From assembly GCA_964408435.1 (NCBI GenBank), contig CAYOZL010000047.1:1-18953 (forward strand): DNA of 18,953 nucleotides, written 5' to 3'. Below the pieces are notes generated by a model. That model was not told the DNA's origin. It made no database searches and saw nothing but the letters and a program-made list of their open reading frames with translations. Position 1 is the first letter of the stretch, and the number at the start of each line of letters is the position of its first letter. This DNA comes from CAYOZL01 sp964408435. GTDB lineage: Bacteria; Bdellovibrionota_C; UBA2361; SZUA-149; CAYOZL01. Positions 14,720 through 18,953 of this stretch are shown here, piece by piece. The translations under genes were made by a program, and so were the position numbers.

Positions 14720-14738
14720 AAATGGTGGCCAATAATAA

Positions 14739-14772
14739 CCTCTGTGCCTCAATATCCTCTGTGATCTTTGTG
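14739..14772 (+). repeat. Short CTCTGTG-type repeats before folC
   Basis: CCTCTGTG occurs at 14739-14746 and 14756-14763, and the variant TCTTTGTG at 14765-14772. They occupy most of the 58-bp gap before the folC ATG and take the place where a ribosome-binding site is expected; none is visible. Similar degenerate CTnTGTG strings occur between genes in several unrelated bacteria, as I recall, with unknown role. Confidence 0.5.
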
Positions 14773-14777
14773 CTGCG

Positions 14778-15929
14778 ATGAAAGGAATCAAATTTCTAAA
14801 TTCACTATCCAGATGGCAGGAAAAAGGACAAAGTTCTAATAGCCCTTTCTCTCCATTAGAAATCCCTAAAAAATTATTAGAAAAATTAGATAACCCTCAA
14901 GATAAATACAAAACTATTCACGTGGCAGGAACAAATGGAAAGGGAACTACCTGTGCGCTATTTGCAGAAGTCTTAAAGCAAGAGGGTTTTAAAGTTGGAC
15001 TTTTTACTTCACCGCATTTAATTGATGTTACTGAAAGATGTAGAATAAACAATAAACCAATTGAGCTAGAAAAATTCAATAAAAGCTTAGAAAAAGTTGC
15101 CGAACTTGTTAATTGGAAAAGCAATGCGATTACATATTTTGTTGCAACAGCTCTTGCTTCATTCCTCTCTTTTGAAAGCGAATGCGTAGATTACGCAGTT
15201 ATTGAAGTTGGATTAGGCGGTCTTTATGATGCAACAAATGTGATTAAAAAACCTGAATTAACTGTGATTACTAATATCGCTTTAGACCATACTGATGTGC
15301 TTGGGAATAGTATTAAAGAAATAGCTATTAATAAAGCAGGTATAGTTAAAACTGATATTCCATTAATTACTGGAAATCTTCAAAAAGAAGCTTTTGAAGT
15401 ACTAAGTCAAAAACCTATAACTTTAGAAAACTATAATAATAAAAATAATAGCCCTTTAATTTTAAATACAGAGATTGGAAAAAGCGCGATCAATATAGTT
15501 AAGACTTCCCAAAAAATTCTTAACTTTTCTGATAGTAGTTTTTCTAATGCCTTAGAAGATTTTTATTGGCCAGCTCGAATGGAATTAAAAGATAATCTTT
15601 TAATTGATGGGGCACACAATTTAGCAGGCTTAAAGGCTTTGTTTAACGAAATTCCTAGAATCAAAGAAAAGTATAATTTTAAAAATGGAAAGATTTTTAT
15701 AGCCCTTAAAAAAAGAGCTGGATGGGAGAGATGTTTGGAGTTTTTGAAAGACTTAGAGGTTCGTTATGTGGACTGGGAAGAAGGTTTGAGTAGGGAAGAA
15801 ATAGTTAGTGTGGTTAAAAAAGATTTTGAATTTCTTGAGTTAGATAAAAAATTATTTAGAGCAGACAACACTCTTTATATTGTAACTGGCTCTATTTATT
15901 ATGTTTCCAATATTAATCTACTAGAGTAA
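14778..15929 (+). CDS. folC: Folylpolyglutamate/dihydrofolate synthase
   Basis: A 383-residue Mur-ligase-type ATP enzyme. Key motifs are the P-loop HVAGTNGKGTTCA (48-60), GLFTSPHLIDVTERCRIN, EVGLGGLYDATN, ITNIALDHTDVLG and INKAGIVK. In the C-terminal region WPARMEL and LIDGAHN are the usual FolC signatures. FolC adds glutamate to dihydropteroate and/or folates in the cytosol. At 383 residues it is shorter than typical FolC (about 420), mainly in the linker and the C-terminal domain. It follows the beta-lactamase-fold gene on the same strand after 58 bp that hold CTCTGTG repeats and no clear ribosome-binding site. Whether it is bifunctional or only a folylpolyglutamate synthase cannot be told here. 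Confidence 0.93.
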   Translation: MKGIKFLNSLSRWQEKGQSSNSPFSPLEIPKKLLEKLDNPQDKYKTIHVAGTNGKGTTCALFAEVLKQEGFKVGLFTSPHLIDVTERCRINNKPIELEKFNKSLEKVAELVNWKSNAITYFVATALASFLSFESECVDYAVIEVGLGGLYDATNVIKKPELTVITNIALDHTDVLGNSIKEIAINKAGIVKTDIPLITGNLQKEAFEVLSQKPITLENYNNKNNSPLILNTEIGKSAINIVKTSQKILNFSDSSFSNALEDFYWPARMELKDNLLIDGAHNLAGLKALFNEIPRIKEKYNFKNGKIFIALKKRAGWERCLEFLKDLEVRYVDWEEGLSREEIVSVVKKDFEFLELDKKLFRADNTLYIVTGSIYYVSNINLLE

Positions 15930-16018
15930 ATACGCACCTCTCTACTGTTAAATAAAGAGAAACTTTGTTAAGTTAGTTAAGCTCTTTTAAATCCAAAATT
16001 AGTAGAAGATAGTTTGTT

Positions 16019-16043
16019 AACGACAGAATTTTTTTGTGTCGTT
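16019..16043. repeat. Inverted repeat with T-rich loop
   Basis: AACGACA (16019-16025) and TGTCGTT (16037-16043) form a 7-bp stem around a T-rich 11-base loop. It lies between folC and the hydrolase-like gene. The T-run is inside the loop and not after the stem, so it is not a standard terminator; it could be an operator. Confidence 0.4.
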
Positions 16044-16054
16044 TGCAAGTTCGT

Positions 16055-16074
16055 AAAGGTGCAACCGCACTTTT
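16055..16074 (+). terminator. Candidate terminator after folC
   Basis: AAAGGTGC and GCACTTTT enclose an AACC tetraloop, giving a GTGC/GCAC stem extended by A:T pairs with one bulged G, and the 3' side ends in four T. It is short and modest. It may end folC transcripts or act as a leader hairpin for the next gene, whose AGAGGG ribosome-binding site follows. Confidence 0.4.
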
Positions 16075-16103
16075 AAAATAGATTTTTACAGAGGGTTTTT
16101 GCC

Positions 16104-16982
16104 ATGTCAGTTTGTCATGATGAAGTTGAATCTAACAAAATTGAAGAGAGTGAAGTAAGTAAGGAGTTTGACGGGATAACAGGCTTTAGTGAGAATGGAG
16201 TCGAAACTTTTCATGGAATAAGAGAGTATTTAGGATCAAGGGGATTTAAATTTAACCCCCAAAATATGATTGATCATGAAAATCTTAAAACTTTGCGTTG
16301 GGCAAATCCATTTACTTGGTTTGAAAGACAACATCAAATATGGCTTAAGAAATATGAAGAAACTGGTGAGCAATTATGGCTAATACTATTTTCGCTCAGC
16401 GGTCTTTGTGGAATTTACTCCTTAATAAAGAAGCCAGAAATGATTGCGGGAATTTGCTTTGTAAACACTTCTTTGCATTTTCAATGGTATGTGCTTTTAG
16501 GCGCGTTCCTTACCAGAACTTCTTATCTGCTTTTAAAATTAATGTGTGTTTTGTCTTTAATTCTAGGTATTGTTTATGACCAATTTCTCTACGGAGCTAT
16601 GTATTCACTAGGCTTTGGGGTAATTGCTTACTCCATGAATTATTTGAATTTACTTAAGTTCATGGGGCCTGAATACATACATACTTGTAAAGATGGGGAA
16701 AAAACGCATTATGCGGGACTCCCTATTCTTCGTGGAGCTGATACACCAGTTTTGGCAAAGTATGTTCGAAAATTGATCCGAAAATATGGAATAGATGTCG
16801 CAGGCAAAAAGTTAGTTTTCGTGCGTGGAGGCAAAGATAAAATTGTTCATCATTGTGCGATGGATAAGCTAGCAATTGATCTAAGAATGACAGTAGTTGA
16901 TATTCCTGATGGGCCTCACAACGTATTAATAGGGATGTCACAAGAACAACTTGCGAAAGTATTTAAGCCCTTTCTTTCCTAA
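16104..16982 (+). CDS. Alpha/beta-hydrolase-like protein with hydrophobic cap
   Basis: A 292-residue protein in which I recognise an alpha/beta-hydrolase plan, though divergent. GITGFSENGVETFHGIREYL (24-43) resembles the oxyanion-hole strand and first helix. LILFSLSGLCGIYSLIKKPE followed by MIAGICFVNTS (93-123) aligns with the nucleophile elbow, putting Ser97 in place, but with FSLSG and not GxSxG. VFVRGGKDKIV (238-248) supplies Asp245 and DGPHNVL (269-275) supplies His272. The cap (about 126-186) is unusually hydrophobic (YLLLKLMCVLSLILGIVYDQ and on) and could span or dip into the membrane. The substrate is unknown; lipid-like substrates are a guess. AGAGGG lies 9 nt upstream of the ATG. It appears to be a single-gene unit between terminator-like hairpins. 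Confidence 0.6.
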   Translation: MSVCHDEVESNKIEESEVSKEFDGITGFSENGVETFHGIREYLGSRGFKFNPQNMIDHENLKTLRWANPFTWFERQHQIWLKKYEETGEQLWLILFSLSGLCGIYSLIKKPEMIAGICFVNTSLHFQWYVLLGAFLTRTSYLLLKLMCVLSLILGIVYDQFLYGAMYSLGFGVIAYSMNYLNLLKFMGPEYIHTCKDGEKTHYAGLPILRGADTPVLAKYVRKLIRKYGIDVAGKKLVFVRGGKDKIVHHCAMDKLAIDLRMTVVDIPDGPHNVLIGMSQEQLAKVFKPFLS

Positions 16983-16987
16983 AAAAT

Positions 16988-17022
16988 GGTTATATAACCC
17001 TGCTCACAATCTCGTGAGCAGG
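16988..17022. terminator. GC-rich hairpin between convergent genes
   Basis: A perfect 12-bp palindrome GGTTATATAACC (16988-16999) abuts a hairpin with CCTGCTCAC (16999-17007) and GTGAGCAGG (17014-17022) around a 6-base loop. The 9-bp GC-rich stem in the 72-bp convergent gap is best read as a bidirectional terminator. On the minus strand the stem is followed after 12 nt by a run of T residues. Confidence 0.65.
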
Positions 17023-17054
17023 TATCGGACTTGCTAATGATCTCTAACTATTTT

Positions 17055-17591
17055 TTAAATAGACTGAGCTTCAGGAAAATCTACTTCAGGGTCAACAATA
17101 TGATTAAAGTAGTTTGTAAAAATGTTCTGGCAAATAACTAGAACACTCTCAACGATTTCTTGGTCATTTACTCCAGCATCTTTAAGAGTAGTGATAGCTG
17201 CATCATTGATGTTTGCTTTGTTCTCTACAACAGATTTAGCAAAGTTAATTAACGCCTGTGCTTTAGGATCAGTGCCTTCACCTTTTCTAGCAGCAATAGT
17301 TTGCTCTTCAGTAAGACCTGCGCCTTTTCCAATAGCAGTGTGTGCTGCTAAGCAATAATCACAGTTATTTTCTTGCGCAACGATTAAAGCAATTTGTTCT
17401 TTAATTTTTGCATCTAAGCTAGTTCCAGCAGCAGCACCACTAAAGTTTAAGTATGCTTCTAAAACCGCAGGAGATGCTCCCATGTGTTTAAAGATATTAG
17501 GCACTTTACCTAATTTATTGTTAATTCCTTCAAACATTTCAGCTAATTTTCCACTAGCTTGTTCAGGGTTTGCAGCTTGAGTTCTAGGCAT
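17055..17591 (-). CDS. Carboxymuconolactone decarboxylase / AhpD-like protein
   Basis: A 178-residue all-helical protein. The AhpD/CMD core reads IVAQENNCDYCLAAHTAIG, placing Glu74, the CxxC pair Cys77/Cys80 and His84 as in AhpD-type alkylhydroperoxidases. These proteins reduce peroxides using a dithiol/disulfide cycle. The preceding KLGKVPNIFKHMGASPAVLE (27-46) is typical of the peroxidase-related subfamily. It is cytoplasmic, with no signal peptide. GGAG lies 6 nt before the ATG. It follows rpsT after 58 bp on the same strand, but the relation may only be positional. The peroxidase role is inferred from the CxxC-x3-H motif; the in-vivo reductant is unknown. Confidence 0.88.
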   Translation of the reverse strand: MPRTQAANPEQASGKLAEMFEGINNKLGKVPNIFKHMGASPAVLEAYLNFSGAAAGTSLDAKIKEQIALIVAQENNCDYCLAAHTAIGKGAGLTEEQTIAARKGEGTDPKAQALINFAKSVVENKANINDAAITTLKDAGVNDQEIVESVLVICQNIFTNYFNHIVDPEVDFPEAQSI

Positions 17592-17634
17592 AATATACTC
17601 CAGTGTTATTGTTTTATTTAATATTTATATTTGT

Positions 17635-17656
17635 TTCTTAAGAAATTACTTAAGAA
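17635..17656 (-). terminator. Hairpin overlapping the rpsT stop codon
   Basis: TTCTTAAG (17635-17642) and CTTAAGAA (17649-17656) form an 8-bp stem with a 6-base loop, and the rpsT TAA (17652-17650) lies in its 5' half as transcribed. It is AT-rich without a following U-tract. It may protect the rpsT mRNA 3' end or weaken read-through into the AhpD-like gene. Confidence 0.4.
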
Positions 17657-17919
17657 GCAAGTAAAGTACTAACTCTTTGAGTTAATCTTGAAATTCTTCT
17701 AGAAGCATTCTTTCTATGATGAACTCCGTGAACTACAGATTTATCTAAAAGCCTTGAAGCTCTTTTAACACTAGTTTCTGCTTCTTCTTTCTTGCCTTCA
17801 GTAGCAGCAGCTAGTGCGCTTTTGATTGTAGTTCTTATTTCTGAACGAGCAGATCTGTTTCTTAATCTTCTTTTTTCGTTCTGACGAATTCTTTTTAATG
17901 CTGATTTATGGTTTGCCAT
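17650..17919 (-). CDS. rpsT: Ribosomal protein bS20
   Basis: An 89-residue, very basic helical protein. It opens MANHKSALKRIRQNEKRRLR and has the conserved ASRLLDKSVVHGVHHRKNAS near the C-terminus, diagnostic for bS20. It binds 16S rRNA early in 30S assembly. Length is normal. No Shine-Dalgarno sequence is seen before the ATG; the leader is AT-rich. In E. coli S20 represses its own translation, but nothing visible here shows that. The stop codon lies inside a short palindrome. Confidence 0.97.
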   Translation of the reverse strand: MANHKSALKRIRQNEKRRLRNRSARSEIRTTIKSALAAATEGKKEEAETSVKRASRLLDKSVVHGVHHRKNASRRISRLTQRVSTLLAS

Positions 17920-17977
17920 GTTTAAATTCTATTTAAGTTAAATTGTTTTTATTTAGTTTTTATTTAAGTGCGCGATT

Positions 17978-17983
17978 TATATA
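17978..17983 (-). promoter_or_regulatory. Candidate rpsT -10 with GC-rich discriminator
   Basis: On the minus strand TATATA is followed by AATCGCGC, a GC-rich discriminator of the kind found at stringently controlled ribosomal promoters. It lies 58 bp before the rpsT ATG. No clear -35 was found, so confidence is modest. Confidence 0.35.
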
Positions 17984-18014
17984 AGAAAATGTGAGCAAAG
18001 TATAGTATTAGAAG

Positions 18015-18863
18015 TTATTTTACACTAAGTCCTTGAAATTCCTTAGCTTTCTTCCAGAGGCTCTCTAATTGTTCCGTCTCTAACTCACTTAGAGGCTTTG
18101 TGGCATGACTTTCAACGTGCTTGATTCTTTTAGTAAATCTTTTATTGCAAACTCTAAGTGCATCTTCAGAGCTTATACCTAACCATCTACTAAGTTGCGA
18201 AATGCTAAATAGTAAATCTCCAATCTCATGCGTAATTTTGCTTTTAGAATCCCTATCTAATGAACTAGCTCCTAGTGGTTCATTGTTAGATAAACCTAGT
18301 TTTTCAATCTCTTGTTCTAGTTCACCAATTTCTTCTTTAACTTTTAAGAATACAGCTTCAATACTGCGCCAGTCAAAATTAAATTTTGCACTCTTACTGC
18401 CAATCTTCTCAGCTCTGATTAGTGCAGGAATATTTTGGGGGATGCCTTCTAATGTTTGAGTGAAGTTCTTTTTTTCTTTCTTTACTCCTTTTTCTTCTTG
18501 TTTAATCTTATCCCAATTTTTAAGAACTTCGTTAGAGTTGCTAGCTTTTACGTCCCCAAATACATGCGGGTGTCTTCTGACCATTTTATCAGTAATTTTT
18601 TCAATTACACTTTCTATATCAAATGCTTTTCTTTCATTTGCTAACTGAGAGTGAAGTACAACTTGTAAAAGCAAATCTCCAAGTTCATCTGCAAAGTCTT
18701 CATCATTTTTAGAATCAATTGCATCAAGCACTTCGTAAGCTTCTTCTATGATAAATGGTTTTAAGGATTCGTGATCTTGCTCTAAATCCCATGGACAACC
18801 AGTCTTAGGATCTCTAAGAGCTTTTACAACTTCAATTAATTTTTGAATCTTAGTCTCAGACAT
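18015..18863 (-). CDS. mazG: Nucleoside triphosphate pyrophosphohydrolase MazG
   Basis: A 282-residue protein with two MazG domains. The first has the metal-binding EE-x2-E...ExxD signature: IIEEAYEVLDAID (38-50) and DELGDLLLQVVLHS (59-72), preceded by the typical LRDPKTGCPWDLEQDHESL. VRRHPHVFGDV is also conserved. The second domain carries KEEIGELEQEIE and HEIGDLLFSISQLSR. MazG hydrolyses (d)NTPs to NMP and pyrophosphate, cleaning the nucleotide pool and, in E. coli, lowering ppGpp. A linker with SLSNNEPLG-like and Ser/Asp-rich residues (about 191-210) separates the halves of the second domain and is longer than usual. The gene starts 64 bp from a hexanucleotide tandem repeat at the window edge. 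Confidence 0.95.
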   Translation of the reverse strand: MSETKIQKLIEVVKALRDPKTGCPWDLEQDHESLKPFIIEEAYEVLDAIDSKNDEDFADELGDLLLQVVLHSQLANERKAFDIESVIEKITDKMVRRHPHVFGDVKASNSNEVLKNWDKIKQEEKGVKKEKKNFTQTLEGIPQNIPALIRAEKIGSKSAKFNFDWRSIEAVFLKVKEEIGELEQEIEKLGLSNNEPLGASSLDRDSKSKITHEIGDLLFSISQLSRWLGISSEDALRVCNKRFTKRIKHVESHATKPLSELETEQLESLWKKAKEFQGLSVK

Positions 18864-18927
18864 AGAAAGAAAAATGCACTAAAATATTTGCTAAATCAAG
18901 TTGCTAAAGAATGTAGTTATTTTTATG

Positions 18928-18953
18928 TAGTCTTAGTCTTAGTCTTAGTCTTA
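18928..18953. repeat. Hexanucleotide tandem repeat (TAGTCT)n reaching the window edge
   Basis: Four perfect TAGTCT units (18928-18951) plus TA run to the last base, so the true length is unknown. The array is upstream of mazG, about 65 bp from its start. It could vary in copy number, or mark an assembly end. Confidence 0.8.

Noticed and set aside
16376..16579. Small plus-strand ORF inside the hydrolase-like gene
   Set aside because: Different frame from the better-supported 292-residue protein and no family signature.
18456..18648. Two 62-residue plus-strand ORFs within mazG
   Set aside because: They are antisense to the conserved MazG domains and look like by-products of AT-rich codons.

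Overview
The window is AT-rich, densely packed bacterial chromosome with no phage, transposase, CRISPR or RNA gene that I can recognise. Products such as a DUF4911 protein, a PpiD-type chaperone, AsmA-like and RDD/zinc-ribbon proteins, NuoI, S16, S20, Ffh, FolC and MazG point to a Gram-negative with an outer membrane. A deltaproteobacterial-grade lineage (sensu lato) fits best, but this is inference from gene content and I cannot place it more precisely.

Layout. Positions 1-1562 (minus) hold a PpiD-like periplasmic chaperone cut by the window edge. It is divergent from a small DUF4911 gene (1730-2044, plus), and the interval between them is packed with three inverted repeats. The DUF4911 gene runs tail-to-tail into, and overlaps, a minus-strand operon that reads in transcription order: DsbA/HCCA-isomerase-like oxidoreductase (5666-6271), rsmE (4924-5661), zinc-ribbon/RDD membrane protein (3765-4907), AsmA-like envelope protein (2006-3697). 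rsmE appears to start on a rare AUA codon. From 6504 a plus-strand operon carries nuoI, a secreted protein of unknown function, an extended SDR epimerase/dehydrogenase and a polysaccharide pyruvyl transferase (to 10580). It converges on ffh-rpsP (minus, 10629-12583). Divergent from ffh is a plus-strand group: LD-carboxypeptidase, a beta-lactamase-fold protein that has lost its catalytic residues, and folC (to 15929). Then come a plus-strand alpha/beta-hydrolase-like protein with a very hydrophobic cap (16104-16982) and a minus-strand group: AhpD-like protein, rpsT, mazG. The window ends in a hexanucleotide tandem repeat.

Function. Most genes are housekeeping: translation (rsmE, rpsP, rpsT), membrane targeting (ffh), respiration (nuoI), folate (folC), nucleotide sanitation (mazG) and envelope maintenance (PpiD, AsmA-like, LdcA, pyruvyl transferase). 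The most unusual items are the non-canonical rsmE start, the catalytically dead beta-lactamase-fold protein encoded 4 bp after ldcA, the hydrolase with an altered nucleophile elbow, and two intergenic regions (1563-1729 and 10950-11230) rich in nested inverted repeats. No gene-free stretch exceeds 300 bases; the longest are 10950-11230 and 6272-6503. I do not see a convincing new multi-gene defence or mobile system here.
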